Made by a program: the position numbers and the translations under genes
Assembly: GCA_964541605.1 (NCBI GenBank)
Contig: CAZIQY010000034.1
Coordinates: 1 to 25,723 of the forward strand
DNA: 25,723 nt
Direction of reading: 5' to 3'
Source: CAZIQY01 sp964541605
GTDB lineage: Bacteria; Desulfobacterota; Syntrophia; Syntrophales; UBA2185
Shown: piece by piece, positions 8,185 through 15,220 of the stretch
Numbering within the stretch: position 1 is the first letter of the stretch
Layout: each line of letters begins with the position of its first letter
Notes under the pieces: model-generated
Databases searched by the model: none
The model's input: only the letters and a program-made list of their open reading frames with translations
What the model was told of the DNA's origin: nothing

Positions 8185-8715
8185 TTACTCTTCCTTCTTA
8201 AACTTTTTTAAAATGGCCAGCCTTTCATCTACAAACCCGTCGCGACAGTTGCAGCTTACTTTATTTAAATCCGTTCCACAATGGGGGCACAGACCTTTGC
8301 AGATATCGTCGCAGAGGACTTTAATAGGAATTTGCAGCATGATCTGCTCATAGAGCATGGCATCTAAATCAATCAGCTCATCGTTGTAAAAACTAAAATC
8401 GAGGTCTTCGGAACTTAATTCCTGTTCCTCTTTGATCCGCTTGGCTACGGGAACAAGCGTGTATCTGAAACTGCTCTTTATCGGAAAACTCGTAACCTCC
8501 AGACAACGGGAACAATTTGCGGTCAAGATTGTTTCCAGACTTCCTTCTATATATATGGTCTCTTTGAGCTTTCTGACAGAACAGAAGACATCAACCCGCT
8601 GAAGGGATAATTCGCTTTTTTCTTTTTCCGGCAGAGTACTTTTTAACCATTCTCCGTCCTTGTCAAACTGGAGCTTGAGCCCCTCTTCCGGAATATGGCC
8701 GACATTAATTTTCAA
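8185..8715 (-). CDS. YceD family protein (DUF177)
   Basis: A 176-residue protein recognised by its place directly before rpmF and by the DUF177 pattern: a beta-rich first half with ANCSRCLEVTSFPI near residues 87-100, and a C-terminal cysteine cluster (CDDICKGLCPHCGTDLN and CNC) that probably binds zinc. YceD proteins are linked to 23S rRNA accumulation and ribosome assembly in bacteria and chloroplasts; the biochemical activity is not settled. It is the first gene of the long minus-strand train, and the only plausible promoter for the train lies upstream of it. The family call is firm; the function is from family knowledge. Confidence 0.88.
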   Translation of the reverse strand: MKINVGHIPEEGLKLQFDKDGEWLKSTLPEKEKSELSLQRVDVFCSVRKLKETIYIEGSLETILTANCSRCLEVTSFPIKSSFRYTLVPVAKRIKEEQELSSEDLDFSFYNDELIDLDAMLYEQIMLQIPIKVLCDDICKGLCPHCGTDLNKVSCNCRDGFVDERLAILKKFKKEE

Positions 8716-9165
8716 AGTTCACCCGATCCCCATCGCCATTCGTGAGCCTCTGATTTTACCATTGACCGATCATCCGGACGTTCCACCATTTGTATCGTGG
8801 ATGCTCTGTGATGACGGTTTTATGTAAATTCTCAAGATTCTCGATTTATCAAGGGTTGTAAAGTACTGAAGTAAATTATAAATTGCTTTTATTGTCAAGA
8901 ACATTTTTATGGTCGCAACCATATGATAAAATACCTTTCCCGCGCAGATCAGCAATTTGCATACCAGATTGATTGGCAAGCGGCGCTAATTTTGCTTCCC
9001 TGGCTGGAAGTGCGCCTTTTATGCCCTGTCTCAGAAGGTTAGTCATCTGTTCATAACAAACTTTTCTCTCTTTTTCTCTACGTTGTTGCAAATAAGACAC
9101 ATTTCATCTGCATCCCCGTTCCGGAAATCCTGCCCGGAGGTGGACAGCTTTTCTCGAAATGCGGC
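8716..9165. other. 450-bp intergenic region between divergent yceD and gltX
   Basis: This stretch separates the minus-strand train from plus-strand gltX. It contains promoter-like sequences for both directions near its two ends. A 74-codon open frame on the minus strand (8876-9100) has no good ribosome binding site and no family I recognise, so I do not call it a gene. I saw no convincing RNA gene or repeat here. Confidence 0.5.
8875..8898 (-). promoter_or_regulatory. Candidate promoter for the yceD-to-nusB train
   Basis: Read on the minus strand there is a perfect TTGACA (8893-8898). An exact TATAAT (8875-8880) lies only 12 bp downstream, too close for a normal pair. A TTTACT 17 bp from the TTGACA is the more regular -10 partner. 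Either way it is the best sigma70-like signal upstream of yceD, leaving a leader of roughly 150 bases. Start-site mapping would decide. Confidence 0.4.
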
Positions 9166-9195
9166 TTGACAAACAGATAAAAGCCGCCCTATAAG
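9166..9195 (+). promoter_or_regulatory. Sigma70-type promoter of gltX
   Basis: A perfect TTGACA (9166-9171) and a TATAAG (9190-9195) are separated by 18 bp. This predicts transcription start near 9202, about 20 bases before the gltX ATG, so the leader would be short. Confidence 0.7.
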
Positions 9196-9222
9196 AGACG
9201 TACTACATGATGGTCAGGATCG

Positions 9223-10653
9223 ATGGGTATGTCTGAGAAAGAAACAGTAAGAACGCGCTTTGCCCCGTCTCCCACGGGGTTTTTACATATCGGAGGGGCA
9301 AGAACGGCTCTTTTTGCATGGCTTTATGCCAGGCACTGCAACGGTCGGTTCATATTGAGAATCGAGGACACCGATCAGATTCGTTCGACAGAGGAATCAA
9401 CAAAAGCAATCCTCGATGCCATGACATGGCTGGGACTCAACTGGGATGAAGGGCCGTTTTTCCAGGCAGAGCGTGTCGATATTCACAGAGCCATGGTTCA
9501 AAAACTCATCGATGAAGGGAAGGCGTATTGTTGCGTCTGTACCCCCGATGAACTCGAAGGCAAAAGGAAAAGAGCCCTTTCCGAAGGGAGAAAACCCAAG
9601 TATGACGGTACCTGCCGGGACAAGAACCTCGCCAGAACAGCAAAGGCAGCCGTAAGATTCCGGTGTCCTCAGACGGGAACAACGACCGTCCACGACCTGG
9701 TCAAAGGCATCATCACATTCAACAATGAAGAACTTGACGATTTGATCATCGAGAGACAGGATGGTTATCCGACGTACAATTTCGCCGTGGTGGTGGATGA
9801 CGCTGAGATGAATATCACTCACGTGATCAGGGGAGATGATCATCTGAACAACACTCCCCGGCAGATTCTTCTCTATGAAGCGCTGGGATACAAAGTGCCC
9901 CAGTTCGCCCACGTTTCCATGATCATGGGATCCGACAAGGCGCGGCTGAGCAAGCGTCATGGAGCAACATCGGTGATGGCTTACAAAGAAATGGGTTATC
10001 TTCCCGAGGCAATTGTCAATTATCTGGTGAGGCTCGGCTGGTCGTACGGGGATCAGGAGATATTTTCTCTGGCTGAACTGATTCGCGTCTTCACCCTAGA
10101 GTCTGTCGGGAAATCCGCCGCAATATTCAATTCCGATAAGCTTCTCTGGTTGAACCAGCATTACATGAAAGAATGTAATGCAGAGAGGCTGGTTGATGAA
10201 ATGATGCCGTTTTGGGAAAGATTGGGATATACGCCGACAGACAGGGCCTATGCAAAATGCGTCGTTAACGATTTCCGGACCAGAGCGAAAACTTTGGCCG
10301 ATCTGGCCGAATCCAGCGGTTTTTATTTTCAGGAGGACTTTGAATACGACGAGAAGGCAGCGATGAAATTTCTGAGAGCAGAAATTGCTGAATCCGCCTT
10401 GGCGAGTGTGGCTGCCATTGCTAATTTGCCGAAGAGCGATCGTAACAAAGCAAATATCGAGGCCGTTTTGCGGGACACAGCAGCAAAACATGGAAAGGCG
10501 CTCAAGGATATCGCCCAGTGGCTGCGGTTGGCATGGACGGGGAAACCGACAAGCCCCGGTCTCGACGAAGTGATTCTGACCCTGGGGGACGAAAGACTGA
10601 AACGGAGAACCGACCGGGCCGACCGGTATATCAGGGACAAATTGCAGGCTTGA
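9223..10653 (+). CDS. gltX: Glutamyl-tRNA synthetase
   Basis: A 476-residue class I aminoacyl-tRNA synthetase. The HIGH motif appears as HIGG at residues 22-25 in FAPSPTGFLHIGGARTA, and the KMSKS-type loop is RLSKR near 240-248. A cysteine-containing insert (CCVC...C near residues 103-125) matches the zinc site of bacterial GluRS. It attaches glutamate to tRNA-Glu, and in organisms without GlnRS it also charges tRNA-Gln; specificity cannot be read here. An AGGAT precedes the ATG. The gene sits 132 bp upstream of a tRNA-Glu gene, so enzyme and substrate tRNA are neighbours. Confidence 0.95.
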   Translation: MGMSEKETVRTRFAPSPTGFLHIGGARTALFAWLYARHCNGRFILRIEDTDQIRSTEESTKAILDAMTWLGLNWDEGPFFQAERVDIHRAMVQKLIDEGKAYCCVCTPDELEGKRKRALSEGRKPKYDGTCRDKNLARTAKAAVRFRCPQTGTTTVHDLVKGIITFNNEELDDLIIERQDGYPTYNFAVVVDDAEMNITHVIRGDDHLNNTPRQILLYEALGYKVPQFAHVSMIMGSDKARLSKRHGATSVMAYKEMGYLPEAIVNYLVRLGWSYGDQEIFSLAELIRVFTLESVGKSAAIFNSDKLLWLNQHYMKECNAERLVDEMMPFWERLGYTPTDRAYAKCVVNDFRTRAKTLADLAESSGFYFQEDFEYDEKAAMKFLRAEIAESALASVAAIANLPKSDRNKANIEAVLRDTAAKHGKALKDIAQWLRLAWTGKPTSPGLDEVILTLGDERLKRRTDRADRYIRDKLQA

Positions 10654-10689
10654 TTTTGGCCTTGACTTTCTCTGTCCGATTGACTACTA

Positions 10690-10719
10690 AGTCACCCTTG
10701 ATCGCAAGGACAGGTGACT
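10690..10719 (+). terminator. Hairpin downstream of gltX (weak terminator candidate)
   Basis: AGTCAC (10690-10695) pairs with GTGACT (10714-10719), and CTT/AAG pairs continue inside the loop. There is no U-run after the stem, so it may be a processing or pausing signal rather than a classical terminator. It sits about 36 bases after the gltX stop. Confidence 0.35.
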
Positions 10720-10785
10720 GATTGTGACTGCAAATCAACATTCCGGGCACTGCCGGGCAGGATAGAATCACGGCATTATAACCAT

Positions 10786-10860
10786 GGTCCCATCGTCTAG
10801 TGGTTAGGACGCTGGCCTCTCACGCCGGAAACCGGGGTTCAACTCCCCGTGGGACTACCA
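10786..10860 (+). tRNA. tRNA-Glu (anticodon CTC)
   Basis: A complete 75-nt cloverleaf. The acceptor stem is GGTCCCA/TGGGACT with a G1-U72 wobble. The anticodon loop CTCTCAC on a 5-bp stem gives anticodon CTC, the T arm is CGGGG-TTCAACT-CCCCG, and CCA is encoded. Its last 46 bases are repeated exactly at 15165-15210, showing that the gene was used as an integration site and kept intact on the left side of the inserted element. It lies downstream of gltX. Confidence 0.96.
10815..10860 (+). repeat. Left att repeat (within tRNA-Glu)
   Basis: These 46 bases, running from the anticodon arm to the CCA end of tRNA-Glu, match 15165-15210 without mismatch. The bases on either side differ (G versus C before; ATTATC versus GAAAAA after), so the match has sharp borders. 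Confidence 0.95.
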
Positions 10861-11327
10861 ATTATCAATAAATACAATAAGTTGTAATTATGAATTGTTT
10901 TGCGATAATATAGGCCGAATTCGCCGATAACCGGAGTCGTCCCAAAAGCAGCCTATTCTGCTTTAGCTAAGAAATCGTAAGATATTATTTAATGATTCAA
11001 ATAGGATAGAAAATTTCCTCTGGGCGAAGCTCTCCAAGTGCCAAAGGGAATCACAGCTATATTTGAGGAATAAAAAATCTGACGGATTTTCAGACGGCTT
11101 TTTTCTTTCCGAAAAATATTTTAAATAAGAGCATTTGTTTTTCATGAATAATTATCGACTAATTTATTGAAGTCAATAAAGGACGGAAATGTCTCCGGGC
11201 TATAACTTTCATTCGGAAATGTTCAAGTCATACGGAAGGAAATTCATGTAGTGCCGGTTACTGTGTGCACCTACAAGTCAAGCATACAAGATCAAACACA
11301 ATGTTGAGAATTACAATTTGAAATCAA
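10861..11327. other. Left-end non-coding part of the island (467 bp)
   Basis: AT-rich sequence without a convincing gene; a 60-codon minus-strand frame (10963-11145) has no recognisable family. It holds a small AAAATC/GATTTT hairpin near 11075-11090 and a 13-base CAGACGGCTTTTT (11091-11103) that recurs near the other island end at 15074-15086. Confidence 0.5.
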
Positions 11328-11389
11328 GCAACAAAAAGCTGAACCGGAGCGCATCATTTGCGCGATTGGCTCCAGCGACTGGTTAGGGC
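11328..11389 (-). other. attC-like site at the 3' end of the 189-residue cassette gene
   Basis: On the minus strand the site runs from CCCTAACC (R''-like, containing the TAA stop of the gene) to GTTGC (R'-like, degenerate). The inner L boxes GCTGGAGCC (11368-11376) and GGTTCAGC (11338-11345) pair over 8 bp, including one G-U, and leave one extrahelical G. The spacers are GACT/AAAAA on the plus strand, and GCGC/GCGC forms a terminal stem. This arrangement, with the stop codon inside R'', is typical of integron cassette attC sites. The R' core departs from GTTRRRY. Confidence 0.55.
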
Positions 11390-11952
11390 TGTTTCCATAT
11401 TGAGCCCTTGAGAACGTATATACCGCGCTTAGTGCCTGACGGCAACATCGTTACTTCGTGTTGGTGGCATTGGGCGAAAGCCGGTACCCTCTCGGCAATA
11501 CGACTGTCAACGTACCAATCCATCTCTAGTTTTTTCAATGTATCCTCAATCTTAAAGCAGTTTGCAAGTGCATAGCTCGATGCTTTTAGATAAACGAATC
11601 TCGGCTGTCCCGCTAAATTAGTGTCATATTGGCATGGCGACTCAGGGATAACCCGGCCTTTTACGCAGATAGCATAGCTCGGGGAAATGTCATCTATTTT
11701 TGGCTTAACATCATTTAATTCTCGCATTATCTTTTCATAGTCAGCATCTTCTTTCGGAAAGGCAAGAAAAAGAGCAGAATCGTTCCATACATAGGCATTA
11801 TCGTGGGTTGGCATCCCACTGAACATGCTCGTGCGAACAAGTAGGTGTAGCTTCTGCATAAGGATTGATGCCTCACTATTTCCTAATTCTATTTTCTTTC
11901 GGATGCCGATCAGATCAAAATACGACACCACGCAATCTGGCCAGTTGCTCAT
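11383..11952 (-). CDS. Hypothetical protein, island gene cassette (possible cyclase-like fold)
   Basis: A 189-residue soluble protein that I cannot assign to a named family. It begins MSNWPDCVVSYFDLIGIRKK, and later has AYVWNDSALFLAFP near residues 53-66. A hydrophobic strand ending in F-D-L-x-G followed by a strand with N-D-S recalls the two metal-binding strands of class III nucleotide-cyclase or GGDEF folds, but the rest is too divergent to claim activity. AGGAG lies 9 bases before the ATG, right after the attC-like site of the preceding gene. The stop codon lies inside another attC-like site. This gives the compact layout of an integron cassette of about 640 bp. Confidence 0.7.
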   Translation of the reverse strand: MSNWPDCVVSYFDLIGIRKKIELGNSEASILMQKLHLLVRTSMFSGMPTHDNAYVWNDSALFLAFPKEDADYEKIMRELNDVKPKIDDISPSYAICVKGRVIPESPCQYDTNLAGQPRFVYLKASSYALANCFKIEDTLKKLEMDWYVDSRIAERVPAFAQCHQHEVTMLPSGTKRGIYVLKGSIWKQP

Positions 11953-11964
11953 CAGTATTCTCCT

Positions 11965-12028
11965 GCCCTAACATCGGGCATCAGCGAGAAGCCACTTTAT
12001 GGCAGATTCGCTGCATGCCCTGGATAGA
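11965..12028 (-). other. attC-like site between the two cassette genes
   Basis: On the minus strand GGGCAT-g-CAGCGA (12008-12020) pairs with TCGCTGATGCCC (11976-11987) over 12 bp, leaving a single extrahelical G. GCCA/TGGC (12000-12003 with 11991-11994) closes the apical part. The R' box GTTAGGG (plus-strand GCCCTAAC at 11965-11972) fits the GTTRRRY core exactly. The R'' side (CTATCCA) is degenerate. It begins just after the stop of the 237-residue gene and ends 12 bases before the next start codon. Confidence 0.65.
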
Positions 12029-12030
12029 TG

Positions 12031-12744
12031 CTATGTTTGAATCTGAGGTAAGAGGTACTTGACTACCTCGTCAGCGAAAGCAAAAACAGCCATCACCTTA
12101 TGCTCATCCACCCACGGCTTGACCTGCGCTTGGATCATCGGATGATCTTTAGCCGCCAAATCGACCTCTGTTACCACCCCGGTCGTCGTGTTTACCTGCT
12201 TCACTTTTTGGGCGATAACACCATAAGTGATCATTTTGATGTTGTAGTGGCTATACGGGTTTCTGATTGTCTTTCTGAAAGAATCGATTCTCTTTGCCAT
12301 CTCAGCATCGAGTACGCCAGCTCTTTTTGCGCGATTTATGGCATGAAAAAGTTCCATGTTCTCGAATTGATCCCAGTCGCGAGTGTCGGCGTTCTGATAG
12401 CCTCCAGCCTCTTTTATGAAAGTCGTATGCTTGAGCACAAATTCGATAAGAATTGCTGACATCGTAATGGCGGCGCCATTCAGGCCAAAGAAAATGCATT
12501 CTCTAATCTCTTGATAAAGGGCTTGTACTGCCGGTGGTGGCCCTTGTGGAAGTGAGGGGAGTTGTACTATTCTTAAGAAGGCATTTTGCTTTCTTTTTGC
12601 GAATAACTGATCAATTGTAGGGGGCGGAACTGTGTTAAAGGGAACCCCGGAGCGTTTAAGCTCCTCCAGCGTTCCGGGATTGACTATGATAGTATCAGAA
12701 TCATCGGCAAGTTCACTCATGATCTTTTGGATGTCTTCTATCAT
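12031..12744 (-). CDS. Hypothetical protein, island gene cassette (possible HEPN-like)
   Basis: A 237-residue soluble protein without a firmly recognised family. The region at residues 80-175 is helical, with ECIFFGLNGAAITMSAILIEFVLK followed by FRKTIRNPYSHYNI. The RNPYSH segment satisfies the R-x4-H pattern of HEPN-type ribonuclease and toxin domains, and the preceding helix resembles those of DUF4145-like HEPN proteins. This is motif-level evidence only. The N-terminal 60 residues include a proline-rich linker (FNTVPPPTIDQLF). The gene is followed directly by an attC-like site and preceded by a weaker one. A role in defence or stress would fit the island but is not shown. Confidence 0.7.
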   Translation of the reverse strand: MIEDIQKIMSELADDSDTIIVNPGTLEELKRSGVPFNTVPPPTIDQLFAKRKQNAFLRIVQLPSLPQGPPPAVQALYQEIRECIFFGLNGAAITMSAILIEFVLKHTTFIKEAGGYQNADTRDWDQFENMELFHAINRAKRAGVLDAEMAKRIDSFRKTIRNPYSHYNIKMITYGVIAQKVKQVNTTTGVVTEVDLAAKDHPMIQAQVKPWVDEHKVMAVFAFADEVVKYLLPQIQT

Positions 12745-12756
12745 TTAATTTCCCCG

Positions 12757-12826
12757 CATATAACCTTGTTCTATGACGCCTCATTTAAAAAAATCTACTG
12801 AGGTATACAAGATGCGATCGAATCTA
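12757..12826 (-). other. Weak attC-like site upstream of the 237-residue gene
   Basis: On the minus strand CCTCA (12799-12803 complement) pairs with TGAGG (12779-12783 complement), and further out CTTGT pairs with ACAAG. The 3' end is GGTTATATG (12757-12764), close to an R' core. The stop of the next gene (12824) lies at the other end. The R'' box is not convincing, so this may be only a hairpin. Confidence 0.3.
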
Positions 12827-13903
12827 TTTAAGACTGCTTGATCTATCACCGTGATTTTTCATAGAGAGACTATCTCGAATCACAATAACTCCCATAATTA
12901 AAGAAGTGATGTCCTCTGGGTTATGTTTTTTTTTCTTTTTTTGAAGCTTTCTTGCAGTATGAAATTTTTTAATATCATTGCCGAACAAACGATCAATCCT
13001 TATTAGAAGGTCATTTTTTTCTTCAGGCGTTATTGTGAAAACAACAGGTCTTTTTTTGTCTTTGGGTTCAATTGTCATATCCCAAATCATGTACGGAGCC
13101 AAAGTTGCCGCTTGGTATATTGTGTCCCATCCAAGTTTCTTTTGTGCTTGAATCTTGGCTAATTTTACCTCATAGTCTGCGAGACCTTTAATATTCCCCT
13201 TAGCAAAATCATCTAAAATATTAAGTGCTTGCTCGTTTGCATCAATCAGACATTCTATCCCAACATATATACCTTTGGAAATAGCTGAAATATCCTGATC
13301 ATCGCTATTGATATGTTTTGATAAAAAAGATTGCGCTTCCTTAAATTTGTTATTCTGAATCATTAAGTCGGTTAACATTTTCATCGTATCCCCAGATTCA
13401 CCCGTTCTGAATGCTTCGCTCGCCCACTGGCACACGTAAAGGGACTCCAATAAGTTGATCATAAACAGATATTCCTTAGTAGAAGTACCGGGTTGTGCTT
13501 TTTTATCTACCTTCTTTCTCAAGTCAACAATCAGTGCGTCAATTTCGTCGGCATTTACTTGAGCTTCTATGCTTTCACATATTGTCTTTTCTTTTTCTGT
13601 GTGCCCTGTAACTTTCACATTCTTAAGATAGCCTGAACTTATGGTGCTTATAAGGTCATCGGCAAGATGAAAATCTTTGATCTTGCTCGCACTGGCAACA
13701 TAGATTCGATAGAATTCGATTGCATTCCTGATGGCGAGCCTACTTGTTAATTCGCGAGCCCCTTTCAGTGTCTCATTGTCTCCGTAAGTATAGCAATAAT
13801 GACCCTTTATGATTTCATCAGCGTAAACCGGACTTGCTACAAAAGTTATAATTGACAGGAATAAATAAAGTGGCAGGAAGATTAGGATATTATTCTTAAT
13901 CAT
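12824..13903 (-). CDS. Exported hypothetical protein of the island
   Basis: A 359-residue protein with a clear signal peptide: M-I-K-N-N followed by about 20 hydrophobic residues and an ASPVYADE cleavage region near residue 28. Residues about 35-125 (KGARELTSRLAIRNAIEF, then DDLISTISSGYLKNVKV and a beta-strand ending EAQVNAD) resemble the N-terminal domain of FlgT/LPP20-like envelope proteins, in which an A-x-x-x-A-R-x-x-A helix precedes a conserved 'isxsxGyi' strand. The middle part is helical and may hold TPR-like repeats; the C-terminus is very lysine-rich (KLQKKKKKHN). GAGGGTG upstream may serve as ribosome binding site. Function unknown; a periplasmic role is likely. Confidence 0.7.
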   Translation of the reverse strand: MIKNNILIFLPLYLFLSIITFVASPVYADEIIKGHYCYTYGDNETLKGARELTSRLAIRNAIEFYRIYVASASKIKDFHLADDLISTISSGYLKNVKVTGHTEKEKTICESIEAQVNADEIDALIVDLRKKVDKKAQPGTSTKEYLFMINLLESLYVCQWASEAFRTGESGDTMKMLTDLMIQNNKFKEAQSFLSKHINSDDQDISAISKGIYVGIECLIDANEQALNILDDFAKGNIKGLADYEVKLAKIQAQKKLGWDTIYQAATLAPYMIWDMTIEPKDKKRPVVFTITPEEKNDLLIRIDRLFGNDIKKFHTARKLQKKKKKHNPEDITSLIMGVIVIRDSLSMKNHGDRSSSLK

Positions 13904-14238
13904 TCATCACACCCTCATGTTAAGTGTGAGTGGTTTGTGAATTTTATTGCTGACGCAGCACGTGTTTCGTGTTTTGACTATCACGATTTGTGTTCGAAGT
14001 CATGCATTTTCATCGAGGTTAGCGTTTTACTGCTTTCAGGAAGGCTTCTACTTTTTCCTTAAGAGGTAAGATACACGGTTCAGACTTGAAGATTTCAATC
14101 CGAATTCAATGGCCTGGCCACATCACCCAATCACTCTCTTTGTATTTGAAGCCCAGTTTTGATGAAGGCAGTAGTTGTCTTAGGAGGTAATGTCTTGATG
14201 TCACAAAATGATTCCTCGATATGAAGTGGGATTTGCTC
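13904..14238. other. 335-bp stretch between the exported protein gene and the antitoxin
   Basis: No intact gene. On the minus strand several short protein-like fragments lie in different frames: one ending LKEKVEAFLKAVKR at a TAA at 14019-14021, and one reading KLGFKYKESDWVMWPGH upstream of it. This is the look of a decayed gene with frameshifts, but I cannot name its parent. A small GCTG/CAGC hairpin lies near 13950-13960. Confidence 0.35.
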
Positions 14239-14562
14239 TTAAATTGACGCGATATCTTGCACAACTGATCGACGTGGTTGAAAGCTTACGGTGACTTCCA
14301 CGTCTTCGTCGAGTTTGCTGAGAATCGCAATCATCCTGTCAAGACTGAAACGGGCAATTTTTGCATTGCGGATGCGTGAAAATTCAGCATGTCCCACTCC
14401 CGTCAATTTTTCAGCTTCGCGCGTTGACAGACCTTTGGCATCCAAAGCGCGGATGATTTCTGCCGCAATGAGGGCACGGGCTTGTTCCAAGCCGGCATTT
14501 GGACGATCAAAGTCGGCATATACATTACCACTGCCCCGGATTAATTCAATCTTCTCACTCAT
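14239..14562 (-). CDS. XRE-family antitoxin (HigA-like)
   Basis: A 107-residue protein with a helix-turn-helix at about residues 35-90: RALDAKGLSTREAEKLTGVGHAEFSRIRNAK, then FSLDRMIAILSKLDEDVEVTV, the arrangement of the HTH_37/XRE antitoxin family. Its start overlaps the toxin stop by four bases (ATGA), so toxin comes first, the order typical of higBA. The antitoxin is expected to neutralise the toxin by direct binding and to repress the pair's promoter. Such modules commonly stabilise mobile islands and cassette arrays. The stop is followed by decayed sequence. Confidence 0.88.
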   Translation of the reverse strand: MSEKIELIRGSGNVYADFDRPNAGLEQARALIAAEIIRALDAKGLSTREAEKLTGVGHAEFSRIRNAKIARFSLDRMIAILSKLDEDVEVTVSFQPRRSVVQDIASI

Positions 14563-14903
14563 TTTAAAGCCTCCTTCAACTGCCTTAAACGTTCATGGAT
14601 AAGGTCAATATCCGTTTGTGGTGTCTTAATCCCCGTTTTTGACTTTTTTTGAAACGCATGAATTACCCAAATATCTGAATCTATTTTTACTGCATAAATG
14701 ACACGATAGGCGTCTCCACGATATCGAACTGCGATTTCAAACACGCCGCCGTCTATTCCCCGAAGCGGCTTGGCATTATCCGATTTTTCACCCTCAGCGG
14801 CTATCGTAAGTGCGGTCAGCATATTATGCTGCACAACTTTAGGAAAAGCTTCGAAGTTCTTTCGTGCAGCTTTTATCCATGAAATCGGTCTGGTGTTTTT
14901 CAT
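14559..14903 (-). CDS. RelE/HigB-type toxin (phage-derived Gp49-like family)
   Basis: A frame open from a TTG at 14939 contains an ATG at 14903, which I take as the start (MKNTRPISWIKAARKNFEAFP, 114 residues), matching the usual length. The features are those of the COG4679/HigB-like group: a basic N-terminal helix, PLRGIDGGVFEIAVRYRGDAYRVIYAV, then IHAFQKKSKTGIKTPQTDID. Members are ribosome-dependent mRNA interferases of the RelE fold. The gene is coupled to its antitoxin by a four-base overlap. TTGACATATTTGACA upstream (14914-14928 region) contains a repeated TTGACA that could be part of an operator or promoter. Confidence 0.87.
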   Translation of the reverse strand: MKNTRPISWIKAARKNFEAFPKVVQHNMLTALTIAAEGEKSDNAKPLRGIDGGVFEIAVRYRGDAYRVIYAVKIDSDIWVIHAFQKKSKTGIKTPQTDIDLIHERLRQLKEALK

Positions 14904-15164
14904 TTTGTGTATGTTGACATATTTGACACCACTTTGCAAGTATTTTTATCGTGGCAAAGATAATATTGAATAAGAATTGAATATCGGCTTCAAAAAAAAT
15001 TTCCAACCCTGTGATTTCACCCGCATGCATTTATGGGCGGAATGCCTATTCCTGCTTATTAGGATAAACCAGCCAGACGGCTTTTTCGACGGCTTTCAAC
15101 GTCCTTAAGCGGATTTAAACGGACAAAAAAGGTAATAAAATCAGGTGGAATACGCTCAGTTTTC

Positions 15165-15210
15165 GCCTCTCACGCCGGAAACCGGGGTTCAACTCCCCGT
15201 GGGACTACCA
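15165..15210 (+). repeat. Right att repeat (tRNA-Glu 3' fragment)
   Basis: An exact copy of the last 46 bases of tRNA-Glu, from the anticodon arm to CCA, without the 5' half. It cannot make a tRNA by itself and marks the right border of the island. Confidence 0.95.
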
Positions 15211-15220
15211 GAAAAATCAA

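Larger units (their letters stand above)
10815..15210. mobile_element. tRNA-Glu genomic island flanked by 46-bp att repeats
   Basis: Between the two copies of the tRNA-Glu 3' half the window gains 4,350 bp. By eye it is more AT-rich than the flanks. It holds five minus-strand genes: three of unknown function and a toxin-antitoxin pair. No integrase, excisionase or transposase gene is visible. The structure is the classic result of tyrosine-recombinase integration into a tRNA 3' end, but the enzyme must act, or have acted, in trans or has been lost. Two to three attC-like junctions suggest that part of the cargo came as integron cassettes. Confidence 0.85.

Noticed and set aside
8876..9100. 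74-codon minus-strand open frame upstream of gltX
   Set aside because: No convincing ribosome binding site or recognisable family, and it overlaps the promoter-like sequences of the yceD train.
10963..11145. 60-codon minus-strand open frame at the island's left end
   Set aside because: Low-complexity translation in AT-rich DNA with a hairpin in it; no family features.
13904..14238. Protein-like fragments in several frames after the antitoxin gene
   Set aside because: They may come from a decayed gene, but no single frame is long and I cannot name a parent, so I did not call a pseudogene.
10796..15210. CRISPR array from the repeated tRNA segment
   Set aside because: Only two copies, 4.3 kb apart, identical to a tRNA 3' end: att repeats, not CRISPR.
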